Source: Aquitalea magnusonii
Lineage (GTDB): Bacteria; Pseudomonadota; Gammaproteobacteria; Burkholderiales; Chromobacteriaceae
Reading direction: 5' to 3'
DNA: 64,000 nt
Assembly (NCBI RefSeq): GCF_003202035.1
Contig: NZ_QJKC01000007.1
Span: 62,001-126,000 of the forward strand
This document shows, in pieces, positions 1-7,759 of this stretch. The translations under genes and the position numbers were made by a program. Each line of letters begins with the position of its first letter. Within the stretch, counting starts at the first letter, position 1. The notes beneath the pieces are model-generated. The model made no database searches. It saw only the letters and a program-made list of their open reading frames with translations, and had not been told where the DNA came from.

Positions 1-227
1 TGGTGCAAGTGCCGTGCATCGAGCGCAATGCCATGGCCTCGATCAAGGCCATCAACGCCGCGCGCATGGCGCTGCGCGGTGACGGCCAGCACTGCGTGTC
101 GCTGGACCGCGTGATCAAGACCATGCGCGACACCGGCCGCGACATGAGCACCAAGTACAAGGAAACCGCGCGCGGCGGCCTGGCCATCAATGTGATCGAA
201 GTACCCGTCAACGTGGTGGAATGCTGA
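1..227 (+). CDS. sdaA: L-serine ammonia-lyase (serine dehydratase), C-terminal fragment
   Basis: Only the last ~75 codons lie in the window; the gene begins upstream. The enzyme deaminates L-serine to pyruvate and ammonia and is normally an oxygen-sensitive [4Fe-4S] protein of the cytoplasm. The fragment has the typical family C-terminus: [20 protein letters not shown], then a [10 protein letters not shown] stretch, a [19 protein letters not shown] block and a short hydrophobic tail. A perfect 15-bp hairpin follows 20 bases after the stop. The identification rests on the C-terminal domain only, but that domain is distinctive. Confidence 0.9.
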   Translation, partial: VQVPCIERNAMASIKAINAARMALRGDGQHCVSLDRVIKTMRDTGRDMSTKYKETARGGLAINVIEVPVNVVEC

Positions 228-246
228 GTCACCCCCGCCCGTAACA

Positions 247-280
247 AAACAGGCCGTGGACTACCGTCCACGGCCTGTTT
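247..280. terminator. Bidirectional intrinsic terminator between sdaA and the diguanylate cyclase gene
   Basis: A perfect 15-bp stem (247-261 with 266-280) with a TACC loop is flanked by short A and T runs. It lies between two convergent genes, so it can serve both strands. Confidence 0.8.
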
Positions 281-335
281 GTATTCGGCTTCCGCCATCG
301 TCCATCACGACCCGGCCAGCACACCATGCCACCAC

Positions 336-1529
336 TCAGGCAGACTGCGCCTGCAATTCCGGCGCCAGCTGACTGGTATGCACCCGGTTGCGCCCACCAT
401 TCTTGGCCTGATACAGGGCCTGATCCGCGCGCTGACACAGCTGATCGAAGTTCTCCCCGCCCTGCCAGCCGGCCACACCGATGCTGATACTGTAGCGGCA
501 CTCGCCAAAACTGCTGACCACCCGATGTTGCTGCGCCCGCAAACGCAGCCGCTCGGCCACCAGCTGCGCCGCGGCGACGCCGGCATCCGGCAGCAAGACC
601 GCAAATTCCTCGCCACCCAGCCGCCCCAGCGCATCGCGGCCACGCAGATGCTCGCCCACCATGTCGGCAAAGGCTCGCAGCACTTCATCACCCGCCGCAT
701 GGCCATAGGTGTCATTGATGGCCTTGAAGTGATCCAGGTCGATCAGCAACAGTGTCAGCGGCCGACGCGTGGCGGCCGCCTGCAGGATGAACTGCTGGCC
801 GGTGGCAAACAGGTGCTTGCGTGACAAGGCGCCGGTCATGAAGTCGCGGTTGGCGGCTTCTTCCGCTTCGGTCTGCAGGGCCTCGTGCAGCATCAGCACC
901 GCCGCCATGGACAGTGCCGGCATGATGGCGGCACCAAGGCACAGCAGCAGCACATTCCAGCCGCTGGCCAGCATGATGTTGGTGGGCGCGGGATGCAGCA
1001 TGCCGAAATACAGGCTGCGTGTGATCTGCGCCACGGCAAACAGGCAGGACAGACCGGTCAGCAGCCGGTAGTGCACGCTGTTGCGGCGGCCGGTGTAATG
1101 GCGCAGCATCAGCCAGGCGGTGGCGGTGCAAACCGCCGCGCCATAGGCGGAAATCGCCATCACCCGTAAAGGCAGGCTGTCGACTCCGTAACGCCAGTAG
1201 GCCACGGCCAGCACTTGCAGCACCGCACCGCCCAGCAGGTATTTCCAGCGGGACGGCTGGCCGAGGAAATGTGCGCAGCCGGCATAATAGCAAGCCGCCG
1301 ACAGCGCCACGACGCCATTGGCCAGCACAATGGAAATGACATCGGGTATGATGCCGCGCAAACCCAGCAAGGGCAGGTAAACCACCACCGCCACATTGGC
1401 CAGCAGCCAGTGGCGCACACCGGGCAGCCCGCTGCTGCGCAGCGAAGCCAGCACCAGGCACAGTGCCAGACTCAGCAATTCGGTGGTGAGGAAGATGGGT
1501 GCCAGCACCAATACGGGGTTGATATTCAT
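336..1529 (-). CDS. Membrane-bound diguanylate cyclase (GGDEF domain)
   Basis: A 397-residue protein predicted to make cyclic di-GMP from two GTP. Residues ~5-215 are hydrophobic and carry about six or seven membrane segments, an unassigned sensor region with no obvious periplasmic domain. The C-terminal ~170 residues are a GGDEF domain with LLIDLDHFKAINDTYGH near 260-277 and the active-site signature GGEEF at 305-309. An RxxD inhibitory site (R296-D299) sits exactly five residues before it, so product feedback inhibition is likely. No EAL domain is attached. The gene stands alone, converging on sdaA. The input signal cannot be read from the sequence. Confidence 0.88.
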   Translation of the reverse strand: MNINPVLVLAPIFLTTELLSLALCLVLASLRSSGLPGVRHWLLANVAVVVYLPLLGLRGIIPDVISIVLANGVVALSAACYYAGCAHFLGQPSRWKYLLGGAVLQVLAVAYWRYGVDSLPLRVMAISAYGAAVCTATAWLMLRHYTGRRNSVHYRLLTGLSCLFAVAQITRSLYFGMLHPAPTNIMLASGWNVLLLCLGAAIMPALSMAAVLMLHEALQTEAEEAANRDFMTGALSRKHLFATGQQFILQAAATRRPLTLLLIDLDHFKAINDTYGHAAGDEVLRAFADMVGEHLRGRDALGRLGGEEFAVLLPDAGVAAAQLVAERLRLRAQQHRVVSSFGECRYSISIGVAGWQGGENFDQLCQRADQALYQAKNGGRNRVHTSQLAPELQAQSA

Positions 1530-1722
1530 GATGATGTATGTCGGCTGTGTTGAACCGCCGGGGAAGCCAGGCCCACCTTCCGCCAGAGGAGTCGGGCGAA
1601 AACAGCAGGGCGCAATCCAGCTTTATATCAAAAATGACAGCCGCCATCATCATTTAAAACAAATATTCACATTCGGCGCCACTCACGGCACAATCCGCTG
1701 ACACTCATCAGCAGGCCAGCCC

Positions 1723-1923
1723 ATGCCCAATACCAGCCATACCGCTGCTGCCCGTCTGCGCTGCCAGGGCTGCCGCCACTACTACATCAGCCACGACGCC
1801 CGCTTTCCTTATGCCTGTCATGCCTTGCAGATCAAGAGCAAGCGCCAGCCCTGCCAGGATGTGCTGGAAGCCTCGGGCCAGCACTGTCTGTACCGGCAGC
1901 AGAAAACGGCCTCTTCCTCTTGA
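1723..1923 (+). CDS. Small Cys-rich conserved protein, possibly metal-binding
   Basis: A 66-residue protein with five cysteines (C14, C17, C32, C44, C55), the first two in a CxxC, plus an aromatic HYYISHDARFPYAC block and a KSKRQPC segment. Proteins with this pattern recur in proteobacteria as uncharacterised short proteins. The Cys spacing suggests a zinc- or iron-binding knuckle, but this is inference. There is no signal peptide or membrane segment. It is a single gene with only a weak ribosome site. No function is assigned. Confidence 0.6.
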   Translation: MPNTSHTAAARLRCQGCRHYYISHDARFPYACHALQIKSKRQPCQDVLEASGQHCLYRQQKTASSS

Positions 1924-2176
1924 AAGCAGCGGTGGAGGCACCATCTGATGCGGCAGGGTCGGATTTTTCCTTTCCCCTGCCGGGCAAGCGCATTACCATT
2001 CAGGACAGGGTTGCCGGCTGTCGCAGCAGCAAGCGGCAGCCCGGAAAACCGGACAAGAATCAGGCACACATCACGGCTAAGAGCGGTTGGCATTCAGGCC
2101 TGGCACCACCGCTGTCGCCACTTGCAAGGCCCCTTACCCAGAACAAGCCAGCCATCCAGATAGGGTCTGCCCCACC

Positions 2177-2884
2177 ATGAGTAAACCGGAAGACAAGGCC
2201 ATGACCACGGCCAGCGTTTCATCCCGCATACGCTACCGCCTGCAACAGGCTGGCGTACGCTTCCACGCCAATGACAATATTGCCGACTTCATTCAGGACG
2301 ATGAGCTGGACCTGTTGCAACAGGAAGTGGCAGAAAAAATGCAGGGCGTGCTGGAAAGCCTGGTCATCGACACGGTCAACGACCACAACACCCAGGACAC
2401 AGCCCGCCGCGTGGCGAAGATGTTTGTGCGCGAAGTATTCCGTGGCCGTTATGTGGCCAGCCCGCCCAATACCGAGTTTCCCAATATCGAACAGCTCAAC
2501 GAGCTGATGATTGTCGGCCCGATCACGGTACGCAGTGCCTGCTCCCACCATCTGTGCCCCATCATGGGCCGGGTCTGGGTCGGGGTGATGCCGAACGAAC
2601 ATTCCAGCCTGATCGGCCTGTCCAAATACGCGCGGCTGATCGACTGGATCATGACCCGCCCGCAAATCCAGGAAGAAGCGGTGATGCAGATTGCCGACCT
2701 GCTGATGGACAAGCTGCAACCGGACGGGCTGGCCATCGTCATGGAGGCGGATCATTTCTGCATGCACTGGCGCGGGGTGAAGGACAATAATTCGAAAATG
2801 ACCAATAGCGTGATGCGCGGTTCTTTCCTGCGCGACGCCAATCTGCGCCGGGAATTCCTGTCGCTGATGCACAGAGGAAACTGA
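2177..2884 (+). CDS. folE: GTP cyclohydrolase I
   Basis: Converts GTP to 7,8-dihydroneopterin triphosphate, the entry step to folate and other pterins; the family forms a cytoplasmic homodecamer. The zinc ligands are visible as C122 and H125 (in the ACSHHLC block) and C195 (in DHFCMHWRG, numbering from this start). The GLSKYARLIDWIMTRPQIQE substrate-site motif is intact. At 235 residues the length fits E. coli FolE (222), but the sequence is clearly divergent. The ATG at 2201 is an alternative start, with a GGAAG eight bases upstream. The stop is two bases before the BLUF gene, so the pair is probably co-translated. It may be a second, specialised FolE. Confidence 0.9.
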   Translation: MSKPEDKAMTTASVSSRIRYRLQQAGVRFHANDNIADFIQDDELDLLQQEVAEKMQGVLESLVIDTVNDHNTQDTARRVAKMFVREVFRGRYVASPPNTEFPNIEQLNELMIVGPITVRSACSHHLCPIMGRVWVGVMPNEHSSLIGLSKYARLIDWIMTRPQIQEEAVMQIADLLMDKLQPDGLAIVMEADHFCMHWRGVKDNNSKMTNSVMRGSFLRDANLRREFLSLMHRGN

Positions 2885-2886
2885 CC

Positions 2887-3312
2887 ATGCTCGTCCGACT
2901 CATTTACGCCAGCCGCAGCTGCAGCCCGATCACCAGCGAACTGGTGAAACAGATCCTGGACGCCGCCCACCAGCACAATCCACAAAGCGGCATTACCGGC
3001 GTGCTGTGCTATGGCGATGATGTGTTCGTGCAGGCGCTGGAAGGCGGCCGTGCCGAAGTGAATGCGCTGTACCAGCATATCTGCCGCGACAGCCGTCATC
3101 GCGACGTCACCCTGCTGGCCTACCAGGAAATCGATCAGCGCGAATTCGCCTGCTGGTCGATGGCGCAGGCGCCCATCGACAAGAAAAATGCCGCGCTGTT
3201 GCTGCGGCACTCTTCCAGCCCGGTCCTCGACCCCTTCCGTCTGAGCGGCAGCACCACCACCCGCCTGCTCTGCGAACTGGGCAGCTCGGGCGGCCTGCGC
3301 TCGCGCGGCTGA
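2887..3312 (+). CDS. BLUF-domain blue-light photoreceptor, short form
   Basis: A 141-residue single-domain flavin photoreceptor. The residues of the BLUF photocycle are in place: Y7 (RLIYASR), N31 (HQHNPQSGITG) and Q49 (VFVQALEG), plus the W90/M92 pair in CWSMAQ. Residues 1-~93 form the FAD-binding fold. The remaining ~48 residues would be the capping helices and a Gly/Ser-rich tail. No output domain (EAL, cyclase or DNA-binding) is fused, so it should act through protein contacts. It is the second gene of a two-gene operon with folE and converges on the histidine kinase gene. Confidence 0.9.
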   Translation: MLVRLIYASRSCSPITSELVKQILDAAHQHNPQSGITGVLCYGDDVFVQALEGGRAEVNALYQHICRDSRHRDVTLLAYQEIDQREFACWSMAQAPIDKKNAALLLRHSSSPVLDPFRLSGSTTTRLLCELGSSGGLRSRG

Positions 3313-3319
3313 GCCCAGC

Positions 3320-4627
3320 TCAGACCAGCGGCAGGGTGATGCTAACTTGCAAACCGCCCTGCGGCAGATTGGCCGCCCGTATCCGGCCATGGTGCGCCTC
3401 GACAATGCGCTGCGCCATGGCCAGTCCCAGGCCGTAGCCGCCAGGCTGGGCATTCTGCTCGCTGCGGAAGAAGGGCTCGAAAATGGTTTTCAGCTCCTGC
3501 TCCGGCACCCCCGGCCCGCAATCACTCACGCTAATCGTCACCTCACCACTGCCACGCACCACGGCCAGTGAAACCGGGCCACCCTTGCGGGTATGGTGAA
3601 TGGCATTGCGCACCACGTTTTCCAAGGCGCGCGACAGCAGCTCGGGCTGCGCCATCACCTCCGCCCTATCCTCTTGCAGCAACACGATGCGGGTGCCATT
3701 GGCCTCCGCCTCGAACTGGGCATCGGTAATCAGCTCCTCCAGCAAGGCATCCACGGGCAGGCATTCGGGCGGGTGTTGCGATGCTTCGGCATCCAGCCGC
3801 GCCAACGCCAGGATTTCCCCCACCAGCGCATCCATGCGCCCGGATTCACGCTCGATGCGATCCAGCCATTCCTCCAGCTTTTCCGGTTGCTGCCGCGCCA
3901 GATCCACTGCGGCATTCAGCCTGGCCAGTGGTGAGCGCAGCTCGTGCGACACATCGTGAAACAAGCGGCGCTGGCCGGTGATCAACTGCTTGAGGCGCTG
4001 TGCCAGGCCATCGAAATCACGCCCGAGATCGGCCAGCTCATCGCGCCGGCTACCCAGATCACTGGCCAGATGCACATCCATGTCTCCCCTGGCCACCGAC
4101 TGGAAGGCCTCGCTCATCAAGCGGATCGGCTTGGACAGATGACGGGCGAGGATGGCACCGAACAGCAGGCTGGCCAGCAGCGCACCCAGGATGGGCAGCA
4201 TGGGAAAGGGGCTGGGTTCCCCCGGTCCGTGCTCAGGCCCGCCACCCGGCGGGCCCGGCGGCAACAGCAGCAGGCGGTAATGCGCAGAACCGCCAAGCGT
4301 CACTTCGCGCATGGGCCGCGGCCCCAGCCGCTCCGGCACGGGCAGCGCCCGGCCCAGCAGCTCGTGCTGCTGATCGTCCAGCACCAGCAGATGCCGGCGC
4401 GCACCGGGGCTCATGTCTTGCAGATGGGCCCGCAAACCGGCCACACCTTCGCGCCGCAGTACCGCCGCCGCCATATCCAGCACCACCGTATCCATCGGAT
4501 GCTGCTGCTCGACGACTGCCGCACTTTCCATGCGATGCCTGAGCCAGAATACCGTGCCCACCCCGAACACCGTGCTGATCTGCGCCAGCCACAGAATGAG
4601 AAACAGCTTCCAGAACAGGCGTCCCAT
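3320..4627 (-). CDS. cpxA: CpxA-like sensor histidine kinase
   Basis: A 435-residue inner-membrane kinase. A first membrane segment (~8-28) is followed by a ~115-residue periplasmic domain ending in a Pro/Gly-rich stretch (~123-142), a second membrane segment (~145-162), a HAMP linker, and the kinase core. The phospho-accepting H228 lies in HDVSHELRSPLARL. N (ENVVRNAIHH), G1 (DCGPGVP) and G2 (GGYGLGLAMA) boxes are present. The gene starts two bases after the response regulator stop, so they form one operon. By homology it senses envelope stress and phosphorylates the adjacent regulator; the specific stimulus is unknown. Confidence 0.85.
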   Translation of the reverse strand: MGRLFWKLFLILWLAQISTVFGVGTVFWLRHRMESAAVVEQQHPMDTVVLDMAAAVLRREGVAGLRAHLQDMSPGARRHLLVLDDQQHELLGRALPVPERLGPRPMREVTLGGSAHYRLLLLPPGPPGGGPEHGPGEPSPFPMLPILGALLASLLFGAILARHLSKPIRLMSEAFQSVARGDMDVHLASDLGSRRDELADLGRDFDGLAQRLKQLITGQRRLFHDVSHELRSPLARLNAAVDLARQQPEKLEEWLDRIERESGRMDALVGEILALARLDAEASQHPPECLPVDALLEELITDAQFEAEANGTRIVLLQEDRAEVMAQPELLSRALENVVRNAIHHTRKGGPVSLAVVRGSGEVTISVSDCGPGVPEQELKTIFEPFFRSEQNAQPGGYGLGLAMAQRIVEAHHGRIRAANLPQGGLQVSITLPLV

Positions 4628-4629
4628 GC

Positions 4630-5316
4630 TCAGGCCTTGATGAACTGATAACCGCGGCGGACCACGGTCTGGATGCAGATGCGGCCCGGGGCCACCCGTG
4701 ACAGTTTCTGCCGGATACTGCTCATGTGCACATCCACGCTGCGGTCAAAGCGCGCCAGTGGCCGGCCCAATGCCTGCTTGGACAGCACATCCTTGCCCAC
4801 CGGCTGGCCGGCATGGCGTACCAGCAATTCCAGCAGGCTGTATTCGGTGCTGGTCAGTTCCAGCGTTTCCTCGCCCCACTGGGCACGGCGCTCGCCGGGC
4901 CACATGGTGAGCGGCCCTTCACGCAACACATCGTTTTCCTGGGCCGGCAGCACCTGGTTGCCGGTACGGCGCAGAATGGCACGGATGCGTGCCAGCAACT
5001 CGCGCGGGGTGCAGGGCTTGGGCACATAGTCATCGGCACCCAGCTCCAGGCCCAGCACACGGTCGGTATCATCTCCCCGCGCGGTCAGCATGACCACCGG
5101 CAACATGCTGTGCTCGCGCACCCGCCGCAGTACTTCCACCCCACTCAGGCCAGGCATCATCACATCCAGCACCATCAGATCAAACTGGCCGGACAAGGCC
5201 TGCACCACGGCGCTGGTGCCATCACTCACTTTCTGGACCAGGCAGGATTCCCGCTCCAGGTAGCTGCCCAGCATGTCGGCCAACTCGATATCATCATCTA
5301 CCAGCAGTATTCGCAT
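4630..5316 (-). CDS. cpxR: CpxR-like response regulator (OmpR family)
   Basis: A 228-residue two-domain regulator. The receiver domain has the acidic pocket near residues 7-9, phospho-acceptor D51, T78 and K100. The C-terminal winged helix contains a QALGRPLARFDRSVDVHMSS block closely matching the E. coli CpxR recognition region. The Neisseria orthologue is MisR. It is first in the operon with cpxA. An AGGA sequence seven bases before the ATG supports the start. The upstream region holds a phased series of GTAAA-type half sites, indicating autoregulation. Confidence 0.87.
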   Translation of the reverse strand: MRILLVDDDIELADMLGSYLERESCLVQKVSDGTSAVVQALSGQFDLMVLDVMMPGLSGVEVLRRVREHSMLPVVMLTARGDDTDRVLGLELGADDYVPKPCTPRELLARIRAILRRTGNQVLPAQENDVLREGPLTMWPGERRAQWGEETLELTSTEYSLLELLVRHAGQPVGKDVLSKQALGRPLARFDRSVDVHMSSIRQKLSRVAPGRICIQTVVRRGYQFIKA

Positions 5317-5403
5317 TTTCCATCCTGATTATTCTGTGCAGGCCCCGCTCTCCCGGAGACTGTCGGCAGACATGATCCACATCACGGCCGCCTGCGGGGG
5401 AAG

Positions 5404-5460
5404 TTTTACCGGCTTTTACACTGATTTATCGCGCTTTACCGATTGTTAACCTTACTTAAC
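5404..5460 (-). promoter_or_regulatory. Phased CpxR-type operator array upstream of cpxR
   Basis: On the plus strand TTTAC occurs at 5405-5409, 5415-5419 and 5435-5439, with TTTAT at 5425-5429: four pentamers exactly 10 bp apart. On the minus strand this reads GTAAA-N5-ATAAA-N5-GTAAA-N5-GTAAA, matching the known CpxR box GTAAA-N5-GTAAA twice over. TTAAC at 5446-5450 and 5456-5460 continues the period, shifted by one base. The array lies 88-144 bases upstream of the cpxR start. Binding by the neighbouring regulator is inferred. Confidence 0.7.
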
Positions 5461-5771
5461 CGTCCGCTGCCGCATCATGCAAGACAAGCAGCCGCCGCCG
5501 GCTTGCCCGGGTCCCTCTCTCTCTTCTGGCGGCTGCCCCCCCGATGACCACGGCAATTCTTGCCGGCTGCGTGCCGGCGCCGCACAAATTGGGCAGGAGC
5601 AGGCGGCAATTCTGCTGGCTTGCGGCCTGCAGCAGCGGCAAATCTTGCCAGGCCAGACTGCCGACTTGGCCAATGGCAGGCCGAATACTAGCAAAACCGG
5701 GCTAAAATCCTGTTTTTGCTCACACTTCTTAACATTTGCTGACAAAGATTTACATCTGGCCGGGCCGCTCC
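5461..5771. other. Intergenic region between cpxR and the Ser-rich gene
   Basis: No convincing gene is seen here; the open frames are Pro/Cys-rich, lack ribosome sites and look like chance frames. A TTAAC (5729-5733) and a TTTAC (5749-5753) lie 20 bp apart just upstream of the sigma-54-type promoter and could be a further weak CpxR-type site or an activator site. The rest shows no structure that I can name. Confidence 0.4.
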
Positions 5772-5787
5772 TGGCCCGAAACTTGCA
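5772..5787 (+). promoter_or_regulatory. Sigma-54 (RpoN) type promoter
   Basis: TGGCCCGAAACTTGCA matches the -24/-12 consensus TGGCACG-N4-TTGCW at every position but one, with the GG and GC elements correctly spaced. Predicted transcription starts near 5798, giving a leader of ~75 bases to the ATG at 5874. Confidence 0.65.
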
Positions 5788-5873
5788 ATGACAGGCAGGC
5801 GCAATGCCGCGTCCTGATCTCTGGAGGTGGCTTTACTGCACAAGTCACAAGCAAGCACAGGGAGAGCCTTATC

Positions 5874-6614
5874 ATGAGTATTTCGGGCATCAGCAGTACA
5901 TCGTCGATTTACAGCAGCCAGCTGACTGGCAGCACATCCACCAGCAGCACCTCCAGCACTGGCGAAACCCGTCACCATGGCAAACACCGTGGCGGCAACG
6001 ACGCCTTCATGCAGAGCGTGGAGCAGGCACTCAGCCAGCTGGGGATTTCCTTGCAGCCGCCATCCGGCAGCAATAGTGCCAGCAGCAGTAATGCGGACAG
6101 CACTTCGGGCAACAACTCGCTGGCCAGCCTGCAGGCCCCGCCGCCACCGGATAACGACGGCGACAATGATGGCAGCACCAGCAGCACCGGCAGTACGCAA
6201 AATCCGATGCAGGCCATGCATACCTTCATGCATGATCTGTTCGGCGCGCTGAAATCAGCCAACAGCAGCGCTGACAGCAGCACGGACAGTACGAGCACCA
6301 GTGCTTACGGCAATGCCGAGAGCCAACTGCAAAGCCTGATTCAGCAACTGTCCAGCTCCTCCGGCAGCAGCAGCACCAGTTCCAGCTCGAGCGCGCTCAA
6401 TACACTGCAAAGCGATTTCAACAATCTGGTCAGCAGCGTGCAGCAAGCCAACGGCAGCAGTGACACCAGCTCCAGCAGCTCGGGCAGCAGTTCTGGCAGC
6501 AGCAATTCGGCCAATCTGCAATCCTTCCTGAGCGCGCTGCTGCAGAACCTGCAGAACAGCCAGAGCAACAGCTACTCGTCTTCGGTCGGCAATCTGCTCA
6601 GCACCCAGGGCTGA
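5874..6614 (+). CDS. Ser/Thr-rich low-complexity protein
   Basis: A 246-residue protein of no recognised family. The start is chosen for the GGGAGAG ribosome site about eight bases upstream; an in-frame extension to 5736 would run through the promoter. Long Ser/Thr/Gly/Asn stretches alternate with five short amphipathic segments (around DAFMQSVEQALSQLGI, AMHTFMHDLFGALKS, QLQSLIQQLS, LNTLQSDFNNLVSSVQ and NLQSFLSALLQNLQN). There is no signal peptide, membrane segment or cysteine. The layout resembles secreted or surface proteins with flexible linkers, or small flagellum/secretion-associated proteins, but this is inference. A sigma-54-type promoter precedes it and cpxR diverges from it. Confidence 0.65.
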   Translation: MSISGISSTSSIYSSQLTGSTSTSSTSSTGETRHHGKHRGGNDAFMQSVEQALSQLGISLQPPSGSNSASSSNADSTSGNNSLASLQAPPPPDNDGDNDGSTSSTGSTQNPMQAMHTFMHDLFGALKSANSSADSSTDSTSTSAYGNAESQLQSLIQQLSSSSGSSSTSSSSSALNTLQSDFNNLVSSVQQANGSSDTSSSSSGSSSGSSNSANLQSFLSALLQNLQNSQSNSYSSSVGNLLSTQG

Positions 6615-6620
6615 GTCCGC

Positions 6621-7556
6621 TCAGCGCAAGCCCGCCTGCGGCAGGCTTGCGCCCTCTGCAGCCACATATTGCTGCAGCCGCTGCTGCAGGAACTCGCGCA
6701 GACGCATCAGCAAGGGCGACAGCATCAGCCGGTGCGGACACACCAGATACAAAGGTGCCGGCTCGGCCTGGTAATCGGTCAGCAAGGCTTGCAGCCGGCC
6801 GGCGCGCACATCATCCAGCACATCCAGCTGCGACTTGTAGGCAATGCCCTCGCCAGCCACGGCCCAGTGGCGCACGATTTCGCCATCGTCGCTATTGCGC
6901 CGCCCGCCCACCGTCACCACCGACCACTCGCCATGCAGGGCAAAACGCCAGCGTTCATGCAGGGCATCCCCCAGCACAAATCGCAGGCACTCATGCGCGG
7001 CCAGATCGGCCGGCCGCTGCGGCCAGCCATGCCGCTGCAGATAGGTCGGCGCCGCACACAATAGCCGCCGGTTATCGGCCAGCAACGGCAGGGCGACCAG
7101 GCTGGAATCTTCCGGCACGCCATAGCGCAGGGCAACGTCCACCGGCATGCGGTAGAGATCGGCCAGCCGGTCGCTGATGTGCAGTTGCAGGCGCACCGCC
7201 GGATGTTCGGCCAGGAAATCATCCAGCCATGGCCGCAACAGCTGGCGGCCAATATCCGAAGGCATGGACAGGCTGAGCTGGCCATGCAGGGCCTGCTGTC
7301 CCGCTGCCAGCGCCTGCTCACCGGCCTGCAATGCCTCGATGGCAGCGCGGGCATGAGCCAGATAGCGCTCACCATCGGCAGTCAGACGCAGGCTGCGGGT
7401 AGAGCGCACCAGCAGCCGGACATGCAGTTCGGCCTCCAGCCGCTTCAGCCCGGCACTGGCCACTGCCGGACTGATGTCTAGCAGGCGAGCCGCAGCGGAC
7501 AGGCTGCCCAGCTGCGCGGTATGCAGCAATATCTGCAGGTCTTCCAGTCGGACCAT
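6621..7556 (-). CDS. LysR-family transcriptional regulator
   Basis: A 311-residue DNA-binding regulator. Residues 1-60 form the LysR winged helix (LEDLQILLHTAQLGSLSAAA, then ISPAVASAGLKRLEAEL). The C-terminal two-thirds is the substrate-binding effector domain of the CrgA/DsdC-like group. The start MVRLEDLQ is chosen because it aligns with the family; a GTG/ATG-rich extension of nine residues is possible. The gene lies alone on the minus strand with its promoter in the ~200 bases upstream. No target gene is divergently transcribed, so the regulon cannot be inferred. Confidence 0.85.
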   Translation of the reverse strand: MVRLEDLQILLHTAQLGSLSAAARLLDISPAVASAGLKRLEAELHVRLLVRSTRSLRLTADGERYLAHARAAIEALQAGEQALAAGQQALHGQLSLSMPSDIGRQLLRPWLDDFLAEHPAVRLQLHISDRLADLYRMPVDVALRYGVPEDSSLVALPLLADNRRLLCAAPTYLQRHGWPQRPADLAAHECLRFVLGDALHERWRFALHGEWSVVTVGGRRNSDDGEIVRHWAVAGEGIAYKSQLDVLDDVRAGRLQALLTDYQAEPAPLYLVCPHRLMLSPLLMRLREFLQQRLQQYVAAEGASLPQAGLR

Positions 7557-7759
7557 CCCCCCCTCCCTGGCAGCAGCCGCCACCGTTAGCGATCATTCAT
7601 TGGAAATAGCCGGAACAGGTGGCTCCGGCACAGCGGCAGCTTGTGCCATGGCCAGGCCAGGCAGTCAGGACGATAGCCGGCCAACACACCCCGATGCTGA
7701 CAACAACAGCCAGCGCGCCGCAGCTGTATGCTGCCGCAAGCAACTGGCGCATGCCGCAC

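Noticed and set aside
5477-5791. 104-residue frame between cpxR and the Ser-rich gene
   Set aside because: Pro/Cys/Gln composition without a ribosome site, and it runs through the sigma-54-type promoter.
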